Source of the DNA: Streptomyces liliiviolaceus
GTDB lineage: Bacteria; Actinomycetota; Actinomycetes; Streptomycetales; Streptomycetaceae
DNA length: 64,000 nucleotides
Assembly (NCBI RefSeq): GCF_018070025.1
Contig: NZ_JAGPYQ010000002.1
Coordinates: 1,426,001 to 1,490,000 of the forward strand
Direction of reading: 5' to 3'
Part shown: positions 31,770 to 40,638 of the stretch, one piece after another
Layout: each line of letters begins with the position of its first letter
Numbering within the stretch: the first letter of the stretch is position 1
Made by a program: the position numbers and the translations under genes
The notes under the pieces: model-generated
The model's input: only the letters and a program-made list of their open reading frames with translations
The model's database searches: none
What the model was told of the DNA's origin: nothing

Positions 31770-32602
31770 CGGCACGTCTGCCCTGGCCGCTGGCCTACAC
31801 CGTCTCCGGTGACGACTGTGCCGCCTTCATGCCCCTCGGCTACGCCGCACCCCTGGCCGAGGCGGTGGACCACCTCGCCGAACTGGGCTACGACGGTGTG
31901 GAACTGCAGGTCCGCGACAGCGGCGCCCACCACGCCGACGACCTCGTACGGACCGTCGAAGCCGCCGGGATGAAGATCCTGGGCGTCGGTACGGGCCCGG
32001 TCGCGGCCCACGACCGGCTGACGCTCACCGACCCCTCGCCGGACGTACGCCGTCACGCCCTGTTCCGTCTCCTCGGCGCGGCCCGGCTCGCCGGCGTGCT
32101 CGGTGTGCCGGTCACCCTCGGCCAGACCCGAGGCACCTTCCTGCCCGGTCTGGAGGACATGCAGCGCCTGTGGGCCGAGCGTGCCGTCCAGCATCTGGCC
32201 GAGGAAGCGACCCTGCACGGCAGCCGACTGCTGCTGGAGCCGCAGTCGCGGGCCAACACCTCGCTGTGGCACACCCCCGACGAGGCCCGCGCCCTCATCG
32301 ACACGCTCGACAGCCCGGCCGGACTCGTGCTGGACACCCACCACCTCGACGCCGAGGGCATCGACGCGACCGAGGCCGTCGCACAGCACGCCTCGGTCAC
32401 CGGGTGCGTGCAACTGGCGGCGCCCGGCACACGGGGCCCGCTCACCGTCGGCGATCCGCGGCTGCCCTCCCTGCTGCGGGCACTGCACACGGGTGGCTTC
32501 ACCGGCTGGCTGACGCTCGAACACACCCAGAACGGTGACAGCCACCAGGCCGCGGCCCGCTCCTGGGCGGCACTGGACGACGCGGCCGCGACCCTGACAT
32601 GA
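31766..32602 (+). CDS. TIM-barrel isomerase, hydroxypyruvate-isomerase (OtnI/Hyi) like
   Basis: A 278-residue xylose-isomerase-like TIM barrel. Putative metal or acid ligands appear in order: ELGYDGVELQVRD, LLLEPQSRANTS (Glu), VLDTHHLDAEG (Asp/His) and WLTLEHTQNGD (Glu). In known tetronate pathways this family (OtnI) converts 2-oxo-tetronate to 3-oxo-tetronate, the substrate of OtnK, which is encoded downstream. The ATG at 31766 overlaps the preceding stop. A sugar-phosphate isomerase role on a different substrate is the alternative. Confidence 0.8.
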   Translation: MTARLPWPLAYTVSGDDCAAFMPLGYAAPLAEAVDHLAELGYDGVELQVRDSGAHHADDLVRTVEAAGMKILGVGTGPVAAHDRLTLTDPSPDVRRHALFRLLGAARLAGVLGVPVTLGQTRGTFLPGLEDMQRLWAERAVQHLAEEATLHGSRLLLEPQSRANTSLWHTPDEARALIDTLDSPAGLVLDTHHLDAEGIDATEAVAQHASVTGCVQLAAPGTRGPLTVGDPRLPSLLRALHTGGFTGWLTLEHTQNGDSHQAAARSWAALDDAAATLT

Positions 32603-32708
32603 CCTGACCTGACCGTCCGTGACCTCCCCGACGACCTGACTGCCCTGCTGCCCGCCCGTTCAGCCCTCCTGCCGCCAAGAGCAGCCCACCGAAAGAGGAA
32701 CCCGCATC

Positions 32709-33791
32709 ATGAGCACCACCATCTACCGTCTCGGCGTCCTTGAGGGCGACGGCATCGGCCCCGAGATCGTCCCGTCCTCCGTCGAGATCGCGACCGCCGC
32801 CGCACGGGCCGCGGGCGTCGAGGTCGACTGGGTGTCCCTGCCGCTCGGCGCCACCGCGATCGAGTCCCACGGCACCCCCGTCCCCGAGGAGACCAAGGAG
32901 GCCCTGGCCGGCCTCGACGGCTGGTACCTCGGCCCGCACGACTCCGTCGGCTACCCCGAGCCGCACAAGTCCGCGCTCAACCCCTCGGGCACACTGCGCA
33001 AGCACTTCCAGCTGTTCGCCAACATCCGCCCCGCCAAGTCGTTCCCCGGCGCCGAGTCGATCTGCGACAACGCCGACCTGGTCATCGTCCGCGAGAACAC
33101 CGAGGGCTTCTACGCCGACCGCAACACCTTCGCCGGCACCGGTGAGTTCATGCCCACCCCGGACACCGCGATCATGCTGGGCATCATCACCCGCCAGGCC
33201 ACCGAACGCGTCGCCCGCGTCGCCTTCGACCTGGCCCGCTCGCGCCGCAAGAAGCTGACCATCGTCCACAAGGCGAACGTGCTGAAGCTGACCACCGGCC
33301 TGTTCCGCACGGTGTGTCAGGACGTCGCCCAGGAGTACCCGGACGTGGCGGTGGACGACTTCCACATCGACGCCATGACCGTCCATCTGGTGCGCCGGGC
33401 CCAGGACTTCGACGTCATCGTCACCGAGAACATGTTCGGCGACATCCTCTCCGACCTGGCCGGTGAGATCTCCGGTTCGCTGGGCACCGCCCCGTCCATC
33501 AACTCCTCCGCCACCACCGCCATGGCACAGGCGTCCCACGGTTCCGCCCCCGACATCGCCGGGCAGAACATCGCCAACCCGGTCGCCATGATCCTCTCCG
33601 GCGCGATGCTGTTCGAGTGGCTCGCGGCCAAGCACGGGGACGAGCGGCTGTCCGTTGTCGCGAAGACCGTCGAGAAGGGGGTGGCCGACGCGATCGCCTC
33701 CGGCATCTCCACCCGGGACCTCGGTGGCTCCGCGTCCACCAGCGAGTTCACCACCGCGGTCGTCAAGGCCATCGGCGCCGGCCAGGACTGA
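32709..33791 (+). CDS. Isocitrate/isopropylmalate-dehydrogenase family, tartrate-type
   Basis: A 360-residue NAD(P)- and Mn/Mg-dependent beta-hydroxyacid dehydrogenase, possibly decarboxylating. Landmarks are EGDGIGPEIVPSSVEIA, NIRPAKSFPG, VIVRENTEGFYADRN, KANVLKLTTGLF, VDDFHIDAMTVHLVRRAQDF, VTENMFGDILSDLAG and GTAPSIN. Residues ASHGSAPDIAGQNIANPVAM hold the cofactor site and lack the Lys/Tyr/Arg set of NADP isocitrate dehydrogenase. It differs from LtnD/DenD, the usual dehydrogenases in OtnK/OtnC clusters, and points to a tartrate- or malate-like substrate. A ribosome site (AAAGAGG) precedes ATG 32709; the gap to the previous gene is 106 bases. Confidence 0.88.
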   Translation: MSTTIYRLGVLEGDGIGPEIVPSSVEIATAAARAAGVEVDWVSLPLGATAIESHGTPVPEETKEALAGLDGWYLGPHDSVGYPEPHKSALNPSGTLRKHFQLFANIRPAKSFPGAESICDNADLVIVRENTEGFYADRNTFAGTGEFMPTPDTAIMLGIITRQATERVARVAFDLARSRRKKLTIVHKANVLKLTTGLFRTVCQDVAQEYPDVAVDDFHIDAMTVHLVRRAQDFDVIVTENMFGDILSDLAGEISGSLGTAPSINSSATTAMAQASHGSAPDIAGQNIANPVAMILSGAMLFEWLAAKHGDERLSVVAKTVEKGVADAIASGISTRDLGGSASTSEFTTAVVKAIGAGQD

Positions 33792-34017
33792 CCCCACCGC
33801 CTCGGGGCGGGCCGCCAGCGGTCGCCCGCCCCGGCTCCCGGTGTCCTGCCCGCCCCCTGTCCCACTCGGCCTGCCCGGAGTCCGTACAGTCCGCACGGTT
33901 CTCCGTCATGTGCGGTCCGGTGGAGGCCGGTCGCGCAGTTACCCGCGCCCCTGACGGGGCCCGCCCCCTGACAAGGCGTCCCTCTTGATACGGGCCGCCC
34001 GAGGAGAGAGCCCGACC

Positions 34018-35280
34018 ATGACCCTGCGCATCGGCTGCATAGCCGACGACTTCACCGGCGGCACCGATGTCGCCGCGGCCTTCCGGCGGGCGGGCCTGCG
34101 CACCGCACTGGTTTTCGGCACCCCGGACGACACCACCGTGCTCCCGGCGGACTGCGACGCGGCCGTGGTCGCCCTCAAGTCCCGCTCCACCCCGGCCGAC
34201 GAGGCCGTCGCCGACTCGCTGGCCGCCCAGCGCTGGCTGTGGGCCAAGGGCGCCGCCCAGGTCTACTTCAAGTACTGCTCCACCTTCGACTCCACCGCGA
34301 AGGGCAACATCGGCCCGGTCACCGACGCCCTCATGAACGCCGCCGGCGCCGCCGTCACCCTGCACTGCCCAGCCTCACCGCCCAACGGCCGTACGGTCTA
34401 CCGGGGACACCTGTTCGTCCACGACCAGCTGCTGTCCGACTCGCCCCTGCGCCACCACCCGCTCAACCCGATGACGGACCCCGTGCTGGTACGCCTCCTG
34501 GCCGCGCAGACCCCCCACCAGGTGGCCCTCATCGACTGGCCCACCGTGCGCCAGGGGGTGGAGGCCGTCCGCGACGCGCTGGTGGCGCACCGGCAGGCCG
34601 GCGTCCGGCACGTCGTCGCGGACGCCCTCACCGACGACGACCTCGCCGTCCTGGGCGCCGCCGCACTCGAACTGCCCGTCGTGGCAGGGGCCGCGGGCCT
34701 GGCCGAGGGGCTCGGACACGCCTACCCCGCCGCCGCGACCGCCGCACCCGAACCGCTGCCGCGGGGAGGCCGGGCCGCCGTCCTGGCCGGCAGCTGCTCG
34801 GCCCGCACCCTGGAACAGATCGCCCAGTTCTACGCCGCCGACCTGCCCTCCCTGCACCTCGACGTCCTCGCCGCCGCCACCGGCCGCGATGTCACCGGAG
34901 AGGCGCTGGCCTGGTACGACGCACAGGACGGCGACCGGCCCGTCCTGATCTACGCCTCGGCGTCACCCGAGGAACTGGCCGCCGTGCAGGCCCAGCTGGG
35001 CGTGGCGGAAGCCGCCGCACAGGTCGAGGAACTGCTCGGGACACTCGCCTCCCACCTGGTCGACCGCGGCGTACGCCGACTGCTCGTCGCGGGCGGGGAG
35101 ACCTCCGGCGCCGTCACCACCGCGCTCGGGGTCAGGGCCGTCCTCGTCGGCGAGGAAGCCGATCCCGGCGTGCCCTGGACCTATGCCACCACCGCAAGGG
35201 GCGACCTCGCTCTCATGCTCAAGTCCGGCAACTTCGGCGCCCCCGACCTGTTCACCCGCGCTCTCACGGAGACCAAGTGA
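34018..35280 (+). CDS. otnK: 3-oxo-tetronate kinase (DUF1537 family)
   Basis: A 420-residue kinase for four-carbon sugar acids. The N-terminal domain starts RIGCIADDFTGGTDVAAAFR (catalytic Asp in DDFTG) and carries the OtnK signature YFKYCSTFDSTAKGNIGPVT. The C-terminal nucleotide domain has AVLAGSCSARTLEQI, VAGGETSGAVTTALG and the end LMLKSGNFGAPDLF. DUF1537 proteins of this subgroup were shown to phosphorylate 3-oxo-tetronate. The start ATG 34018 has GAGGAGAG upstream. Its stop overlaps the GTG of the next gene (GTGA). Confidence 0.92.
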   Translation: MTLRIGCIADDFTGGTDVAAAFRRAGLRTALVFGTPDDTTVLPADCDAAVVALKSRSTPADEAVADSLAAQRWLWAKGAAQVYFKYCSTFDSTAKGNIGPVTDALMNAAGAAVTLHCPASPPNGRTVYRGHLFVHDQLLSDSPLRHHPLNPMTDPVLVRLLAAQTPHQVALIDWPTVRQGVEAVRDALVAHRQAGVRHVVADALTDDDLAVLGAAALELPVVAGAAGLAEGLGHAYPAAATAAPEPLPRGGRAAVLAGSCSARTLEQIAQFYAADLPSLHLDVLAAATGRDVTGEALAWYDAQDGDRPVLIYASASPEELAAVQAQLGVAEAAAQVEELLGTLASHLVDRGVRRLLVAGGETSGAVTTALGVRAVLVGEEADPGVPWTYATTARGDLALMLKSGNFGAPDLFTRALTETK

Positions 35281-35921
35281 CCGCCTACGCCGACGAGTCG
35301 GCTGCCCGCGACCTCGTCGTCCGCACCGCGCGCTCCCTGTTCACCCGCGGTCTCACGCACGGTTCGACCGGCAACCTGTCCGTCCGCCTGGCCGACGGCA
35401 GTCTGCTGCTCACCCCCACCGGATCCAGCCTCGGCACCGTCGAAGCCGCCGAACTGTCCCGTACCGACCTGCACGGCGTCCATCTGGACGGCCCCCGACC
35501 CACGAAGGAAGCGTTCCTGCACGCCGTCTTCTACCGGGCCAGGCCCGGCGCACACGCGGTCGTCCACCTGCACTCCACCCATGCCGCCGCCGTCTCCTGC
35601 CTGAGCGACGTCGACCCGGCCGACGTGCTTCCGCCGCTCACCGCGTACTACGCCATGCGCGTCGGCGCCCTGCCGCTCCTCCCCTACCACGCCCCCGGCG
35701 ACAGCAGCCTCGAACCACTGGCCGAGCGCACGGCCCGTACCCACCACGCCGTCCTCCTCGCCAACCACGGTCCCGTCGTCGCGGGTACGACCATGGAACA
35801 GGCCGCCGACGCGATCGAGGAACTGGAGGAGACCGCCAAACTGCACCTCCTCCTGAGGGGGCACACCACCCGTCCCCTCTCCCCCGGACAGGCTGCCGCG
35901 CTCGCACCCCCATCCTCCTGA
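35277..35921 (+). CDS. otnC: Class II aldolase, 3-oxo-tetronate 4-phosphate decarboxylase type
   Basis: A 214-residue aldolase_II/AraD-like protein from GTG 35277. The phosphate-binding start is [20 protein letters not shown], the acid is the Glu in [13 protein letters not shown], and zinc ligands are in [15 protein letters not shown] (His-x-His) and [11 protein letters not shown] (His). OtnC members decarboxylate 3-oxo-tetronate 4-phosphate to DHAP. Translational coupling to OtnK supports that role. Confidence 0.9.
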   Translation: MTAYADESAARDLVVRTARSLFTRGLTHGSTGNLSVRLADGSLLLTPTGSSLGTVEAAELSRTDLHGVHLDGPRPTKEAFLHAVFYRARPGAHAVVHLHSTHAAAVSCLSDVDPADVLPPLTAYYAMRVGALPLLPYHAPGDSSLEPLAERTARTHHAVLLANHGPVVAGTTMEQAADAIEELEETAKLHLLLRGHTTRPLSPGQAAALAPPSS

Positions 35922-35970
35922 CGGCCGGATGAACCGCGAGCGCGGCAGCCCTCACAGTGAAGGAACTCCC

Positions 35971-36456
35971 ATGACAGTCACCCCCGTCCCCACCGCCGAC
36001 CTCGTCGACCAGTACGGCACCGAACTGCGCGTCTGCGACCTGCAGTTCCGTCAGTTCGGCGCCCACCGCGGCTTCGCCGGGCCCGTCCGCACCGTCTCCT
36101 GCCACGAGGACAACGGGCTGCTGCGCGACCTGCTGCGCTCCCCCGGCAACGGCCATGTCCTCGTCGTCGACGGGGGCGGATCCCTGCGCACCGCCCTGGT
36201 CGGCGACCTCATCGCCGGGGCCGCCCAGGACAACGGCTGGGCCGGCCTCGTCCTGCACGGAGCGGTGCGCGACAGTGTCGCCCTGTCCGGGCTCCGGCTC
36301 GGTGTCAAGGCACTCGGCACCATCCCCCGCAAGAGCAGCAAGGCCGGCGCCGGGACCGTCGACGTCCCCGTCACCTTCGGCGGTGTCACCTTCCACCCCG
36401 GCGACCTCCTGCACGCCGACGACGACGGCATCGCGCTCCTCCCGCGCACCGCGTAG
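35971..36456 (+). CDS. RraA-like protein (HMG/CHA aldolase fold)
   Basis: A 161-residue protein of the RraA fold. The signature [20 protein letters not shown], then the active-site stretch [20 protein letters not shown], and [20 protein letters not shown] are all present. Some members bind RNase E and modulate it; others are pyruvate-dependent aldolases or decarboxylases of hydroxy-keto acids. Being last in a sugar-acid operon favours a metabolic role, for example oxaloacetate or hydroxy-oxo-acid decarboxylation. ATG 35971 is preceded by GAAGGAA. Confidence 0.85.
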   Translation: MTVTPVPTADLVDQYGTELRVCDLQFRQFGAHRGFAGPVRTVSCHEDNGLLRDLLRSPGNGHVLVVDGGGSLRTALVGDLIAGAAQDNGWAGLVLHGAVRDSVALSGLRLGVKALGTIPRKSSKAGAGTVDVPVTFGGVTFHPGDLLHADDDGIALLPRTA

Positions 36457-36519
36457 ACACCAGCGACAGCACACCTACGATCCGGGGCCCACGGCCCCAA
36501 CCTCACGATTGGGTAGCCA

Positions 36520-37626
36520 GTGGTTCTGAAAACCTTCGGCTGGTCGTTCGCGGTCACCGCGCTCGGCCTGGTCGCAGCGGTTTTGATCGGCGGATGGACC
36601 GCGTTCGGGATCGTGCTGATCCTGTCCATCCTCGAAATCTCGCTGTCCTTCGACAACGCGGTGGTCAACGCCGGAATCCTCAAGAAGATGAGTGCCTTCT
36701 GGCAGAAGATCTTCCTCACCGTCGGCATCCTGATCGCCGTCTTCGGAATGCGGCTCGTCTTCCCCGTCGTGATCGTCGCGATCAGCGCCTCGCTCGGCCC
36801 CATCGAAGCGGTCGACCTCGCCCTGAACGACGCCGACCGCTACCAGGAACTGGTCACCGACGCCCACCCGTCGATCGCCGCCTTCGGCGGCATGTTCCTC
36901 CTGATGATCTTCCTCGACTTCATCTTCGAGGACCGGGACATCAAGTGGCTGGGCTGGCTGGAGCGCCCCCTCGCCAAGCTCGGCAAGGTCGACATGCTCT
37001 CCGCGTGCATCGCCCTGATCATCCTGCTCGTCACCGCACTGTTCCTGGCCCCGCAGGCCCACCTGCACGCCGGCTCCGCCGACAAGGCCGAGACCGTCCT
37101 GCTCTCCGGCGTCGCCGGCCTCATCACCTACCTCGTCGTCGGCGGCCTCTCCGGGTTCTTCGAGAACCGCCTCGAAGAGGCCGAGGAGCGCGAGCACGAG
37201 GCCGAGGAGGAGGCCAGGGCCAAGGGCAAGGAGATCTCCGCCGGCGCCCTCGTCGGCAAGGCCGCCTTCTTCATGTTCCTCTACCTCGAAGTCCTCGACG
37301 CGTCCTTCTCCTTCGACGGCGTCATCGGCGCGTTCGCCATCACCAACGACATCGTCCTGATGGCACTGGGCCTGGGCATCGGCGCCATGTACGTCCGATC
37401 GCTCACCGTCTACCTGGTCCGCCAGGGCACCCTCGACGACTACGTCTACCTGGAGCACGGCGCCCACTACGCCATCGGCGCCCTCGCCGGCATCCTCCTG
37501 ATCACCATCCGCTTCGAGGTCAACGAGACCATCACCGGCCTCATCGGCGTCGTCCTCATCGCCTGGTCCTTCTGGTCCTCCGTCCGCCGCAACAAGGCGG
37601 ACGGCACAACAACCGCCGCAGGGTGA
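36520..37626 (+). CDS. DUF475 (TerC-like) integral membrane protein
   Basis: A 368-residue membrane protein with about nine helices from GTG 36520 (MVLKTFGWSFAVTALGLVAA). Acidic residues are embedded in helices, ILEISLSFDNAVVNAGIL and its mirror LEVLDASFSFDGVIGAFAI, the motif shared with TerC proteins and thought to bind metal ions. A charged cytoplasmic helix (RLEEAEEREHEAEEEARAKG) divides the two halves. The ribosome site is weak. It starts 63 bases after the sugar-acid operon and is probably independent of it. The family is conserved in streptomycetes and its role is unknown, perhaps metal-ion homeostasis. Confidence 0.85.
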   Translation: MVLKTFGWSFAVTALGLVAAVLIGGWTAFGIVLILSILEISLSFDNAVVNAGILKKMSAFWQKIFLTVGILIAVFGMRLVFPVVIVAISASLGPIEAVDLALNDADRYQELVTDAHPSIAAFGGMFLLMIFLDFIFEDRDIKWLGWLERPLAKLGKVDMLSACIALIILLVTALFLAPQAHLHAGSADKAETVLLSGVAGLITYLVVGGLSGFFENRLEEAEEREHEAEEEARAKGKEISAGALVGKAAFFMFLYLEVLDASFSFDGVIGAFAITNDIVLMALGLGIGAMYVRSLTVYLVRQGTLDDYVYLEHGAHYAIGALAGILLITIRFEVNETITGLIGVVLIAWSFWSSVRRNKADGTTTAAG

Positions 37627-37641
37627 TCGGCACCGCGCACC

Positions 37642-38982
37642 CTAGGTCTGCCGAGTCATGTGGTCGGCGTGCGCGGAGGTCACGTCGTAGTGCCAGAACG
37701 GTCGGACGAGCAGCGCAGCGCCGAGGACGACGACGAGGCAGAGCAGTGAACTGCCGCTCCATGCGAGGCCGAGACCGGTGGCCGAGGCCATGACACCGGC
37801 CCGCAGGTCACCGAGGCGGGGCCCGCCCGCGACGACGACGGTGAAGACACCCTGCAGCCGACCGCGCAGGGCATCGGGTGAATAGGTCTGCAGGATCGTC
37901 TGGCGGTAGACCGCGCTGACCAGGTCCGCCGCCCCGGCCACGGCCAGCAGGACCACGGCGGCCAGGAGGTGGTGGACCGTGCCCGCGAGGGCGACGGCCG
38001 CCGACCAGACGACCACCGCGAGAGCCAGCGCCCGCCCCTGACGGCGTACCCGGCCGATCCATCCGCTGAAGAGCCCGGCTGCGACCGAGCCGATCGCGAT
38101 GGCCGAGTACAGCAGGCCCGCTCCGCCGTGGAACCGCAGCTGGGCGGCTTCCGGGAAGAGGGCGGTCGGCATCGCCAGTGTCATGGCTGCGATGTCGACC
38201 GCGAAGGACATCCACAGCACAGGGGCGGCCGCGATGAAGCGCAGCCCGTCCAGGACCGGCCGCAGCCCGCCGGCGCGGATCGGCGCACCGGTCGGCTTGA
38301 CCGGAGGGAGGCGGAAGGCCGAGTACAGCAGGAGCGAGAACAGCAGGGCGTCGGCGCCGTAGGCCCAGCAGTAGCCGTTCGGCAGGGAGATCAGGGCGCC
38401 GGCCACCAGCGGTCCGGCGACCTGCCCGACGTTGCCGGCGGTGAAGTACAAGGTGTTCGCGGCGGGCACCAAGGGGGTCGGGACGACCCGGGGGATGATC
38501 GCGCCGCGGGCCGCGGACGACATGGCGAACGCACCGGCCTGCACGGCCACGAGAACCAGGATCAGCGGTACCGATCGCAACGCCGCGACCGCCTGGAACA
38601 GCAGCGCCAGCGTCGTCCCCCAGGTGACGAACGCCGACGCCAGGTACAGCACGCGGCGGTCGAACCGGTCCGCGACGACGCCCCCGTACAGCCCGAACAC
38701 CACGAGGGGCACAAGTCCGGCCAGTCCTGTCAGACCCACGGCCAGGGACGACTGCGACAGCGCGTAGACCTGCACGGGAATGGTGACTCCCGTGACCATG
38801 GTCCCGATGTACGCCGCGCTCTGCCCGATCAGCAGCCGTCGGAAGACGGGATGCGCCAGCGGACGGGTGTCGAGGGCGGCACCGCGCAGACCGGAGGCGA
38901 CTCGCGCTTTCAACGAGTGCGGGGCAACGGAGGATCGGCGGTCCAGGGGCGGGGGCTGCGGCGTCGTGGGCATGGTCGTCAC
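37642..38982 (-). CDS. MFS exporter, EntS/multidrug type
   Basis: A 446-residue transporter with 12 predicted helices. Motif A in loop 2-3 reads YGGVVADRFDRRVLYLAS, and the C-terminal half has GWIGRVRRQGRALALAVV and YSPDALRGRLQGVFTVV. This arrangement is typical of the EntS/MFS_3 drug or siderophore exporters. GTG 38982 is used; ATG 38973 three codons on is equally possible. The next gene is a divergent AraC-family regulator starting 47 bases away, which probably controls it. It converges with DUF475, with only 15 bases between stops. Confidence 0.85.
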   Translation of the reverse strand: MTTMPTTPQPPPLDRRSSVAPHSLKARVASGLRGAALDTRPLAHPVFRRLLIGQSAAYIGTMVTGVTIPVQVYALSQSSLAVGLTGLAGLVPLVVFGLYGGVVADRFDRRVLYLASAFVTWGTTLALLFQAVAALRSVPLILVLVAVQAGAFAMSSAARGAIIPRVVPTPLVPAANTLYFTAGNVGQVAGPLVAGALISLPNGYCWAYGADALLFSLLLYSAFRLPPVKPTGAPIRAGGLRPVLDGLRFIAAAPVLWMSFAVDIAAMTLAMPTALFPEAAQLRFHGGAGLLYSAIAIGSVAAGLFSGWIGRVRRQGRALALAVVVWSAAVALAGTVHHLLAAVVLLAVAGAADLVSAVYRQTILQTYSPDALRGRLQGVFTVVVAGGPRLGDLRAGVMASATGLGLAWSGSSLLCLVVVLGAALLVRPFWHYDVTSAHADHMTRQT

Positions 38983-39028
38983 GCTCGCAGGGCCGTACGG
39001 CGTGTCGCTTCCGTTATTCTGCCGTCAT

Positions 39029-39790
39029 ATGTCGGAAAACGGTCAGGCAGCAGAGATGGACAGGGAGCCCAGGGATTCCACCCACGCACATCTCGCGGGT
39101 GAGGTCATCGGGCGCCATCAGCACGGCTATCACCAGCTCCTGTACGTCAGCGCCGGTGTCCTGGCGGTCCAGACGGGCGAGGCGTCCTGGGTGGCGTCGA
39201 GCGCCCGCGCCATGTGGATCCCGGCGGGGACCTGGCACCAGCACCGGGTGCACGGGCACAGTTCCGTGCACACCCTCGGTTTCCCCGTCCATGACGTCCT
39301 GCTCGACTCCGGGACGCCGGCCGTCGTGGCCGTGGACGCCCTGGTCCGCGAACTGATCATCGCGTGCAGTGAACCGTCCCTCCCCGTGCCGGAGGCCGAC
39401 CGCCTCCGCGCCGTCCTGCGGGACCGGCTGCGGCGCGCGCTCATCGAGCCGCTGACGCTGCCCATCCCCGGCAACCCTCTCCTGCGGCAGGCCTGCGCGC
39501 TGGTGACCGACGACCTGGAACACCCGCGCACCGCGGTCTGGTTGGCGCAGCGCATCGGCGTGAGCGAACGCACCCTGGCCCGGCTGTTCAGGACCGAACT
39601 GGGCATGACGTACCCGCAGTGGAGAACCAATGTGCGGGTCTTCCACGCCATGGTGCTGCTGGCGGAGGGTGCGAACGTCAGCGAGGCGGGCCGGCGCTGC
39701 GGCTGGGCGACGACCAGCGCCTTCATCGACACGTTCAACCGCACCATGGGACAGACACCGGGCACGTACCGCACCGAATCCGGAGCGTGA
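39029..39790 (+). CDS. AraC-family regulator with cupin sensor
   Basis: About 253 residues from ATG 39029. The N-terminal AraC-type cupin has HQHGYHQLLYVSAGVLAVQT and WIPAGTWHQHRVHGHSS. The C-terminal double helix-turn-helix has LAQRIGVSERTLARLFRTEL, then GMTYPQWRTNVRVFHAMVLL and WATTSAFIDTFNRTMGQTPG. A TATTCT sequence at 39015-39020 lies eight bases before the ATG, so translation may be leaderless. It faces the MFS exporter across 46 bases, with an imperfect palindrome around CATATG (39022-39035). Confidence 0.88.
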   Translation: MSENGQAAEMDREPRDSTHAHLAGEVIGRHQHGYHQLLYVSAGVLAVQTGEASWVASSARAMWIPAGTWHQHRVHGHSSVHTLGFPVHDVLLDSGTPAVVAVDALVRELIIACSEPSLPVPEADRLRAVLRDRLRRALIEPLTLPIPGNPLLRQACALVTDDLEHPRTAVWLAQRIGVSERTLARLFRTELGMTYPQWRTNVRVFHAMVLLAEGANVSEAGRRCGWATTSAFIDTFNRTMGQTPGTYRTESGA

Positions 39791-39875
39791 GGCCCAGAAG
39801 ACGAGGCACCGCCGTTCCTGTCCCCGCACACCAGCGTGGTGGTGACTTCCCGCCGGAACGGGCGCGGGCCAGAGG

Positions 39876-40568
39876 TCAGACGCGGAGGGAGAGTTCGCCC
39901 TGTGGCTTGTAGGTGGAGCCGCTCAGGAGTGGCAGGTTGAGGTAGCCGCTGTCGGGAGTCCGGACGTAGTCGAGGAACTCGCGGTCCTGGTTCTCGTTGT
40001 AGATCAGAGCGCCGGACCGCAGTTTCGGCTCGATCACCTTCAGGACGTCCAAGGAGACCTTCGGCTCCCAGCCGTCGATGAGAGCGAAATCGATGTCCTC
40101 CGGAGCGGCGGCGAGGGTCTCGCAGGCGTCGCCTTCGAAGAACGTCACATGGTCGGCGAGTCCGGCCCGCGCGATGTTCTCCCGCGCCTGCTCGACCTTC
40201 TCCGGCACGAGTTCGGCGGTGTACACCCGGCCTCCGCCGCCGTCCCGGACGGCTGCCGCCAGGAAAAGGGTGGAGAAGCCGAGGGAGGTGGCGAACTCCA
40301 CCACGCGGCGCGCCCGTCCGTGCCGGATCAGCAGGTAGAGCTGGTCGCCCTGCTCCGGGCTGAGTGAGAACCCCGTACCGGCGTGGTGGCGCGGGTCGGG
40401 ATGATGGGCGTACTCCTCCCAGTTGATGCGACGCTCCCGCTCGTAGAGCTCGTCGAGCACCCCGAGGACCCGCTCGTCCTTGATGAGCCGGCTGTGGAAC
40501 GGCGGCCGCTCCACCCACATCGAGTCCGGTCGGCCGTCGGTGTCGGGTCGGGGGGTGTCTGCCACCAC
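39876..40568 (-). CDS. Class I SAM-dependent methyltransferase
   Basis: A 230-residue O-methyltransferase-like protein. The SAM-binding core is VVEFATSLGFSTLFLAAAVR at residues ~88-107, followed by VYTAELVPEKVEQARENI and FALIDGWEP. The N-terminal helical cap (ELYERERRINWEEYAHHPDP) resembles catechol O-methyltransferase-type proteins. AGGAGG precedes GTG 40568. A 20-base iron-box-like palindrome lies immediately upstream, so expression may respond to iron. The substrate is unknown. Confidence 0.85.
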   Translation of the reverse strand: MVADTPRPDTDGRPDSMWVERPPFHSRLIKDERVLGVLDELYERERRINWEEYAHHPDPRHHAGTGFSLSPEQGDQLYLLIRHGRARRVVEFATSLGFSTLFLAAAVRDGGGGRVYTAELVPEKVEQARENIARAGLADHVTFFEGDACETLAAAPEDIDFALIDGWEPKVSLDVLKVIEPKLRSGALIYNENQDREFLDYVRTPDSGYLNLPLLSGSTYKPQGELSLRV

Positions 40569-40587
40569 GCTGTTCCTCCTGAGATCG

Positions 40588-40607
40588 AAGTTAGCCCACC
40601 CTAACTT
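40588..40607. promoter_or_regulatory. Iron-box-like operator AAGTTAG-N6-CTAACTT
   Basis: Perfect seven-base arms with a six-base spacer, 20 bases upstream of the methyltransferase start. Read on the minus strand, TTAGGGTGGGCTAACTT agrees with the DmdR1/IdeR iron box as I remember it (TTAGGTTAGGCTCACCTAA) at about 13 of 17 positions. Confidence 0.6.
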
Positions 40608-40638
40608 GTATGGCTCGACCTGGGACGTCAGCGCGTGC

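Noticed and set aside
35971..36456. RNase E regulator RraA as the primary function
   Set aside because: The fold matches RraA, but position as the last gene of a sugar-acid operon favours an aldolase/decarboxylase role. Left as RraA-like.
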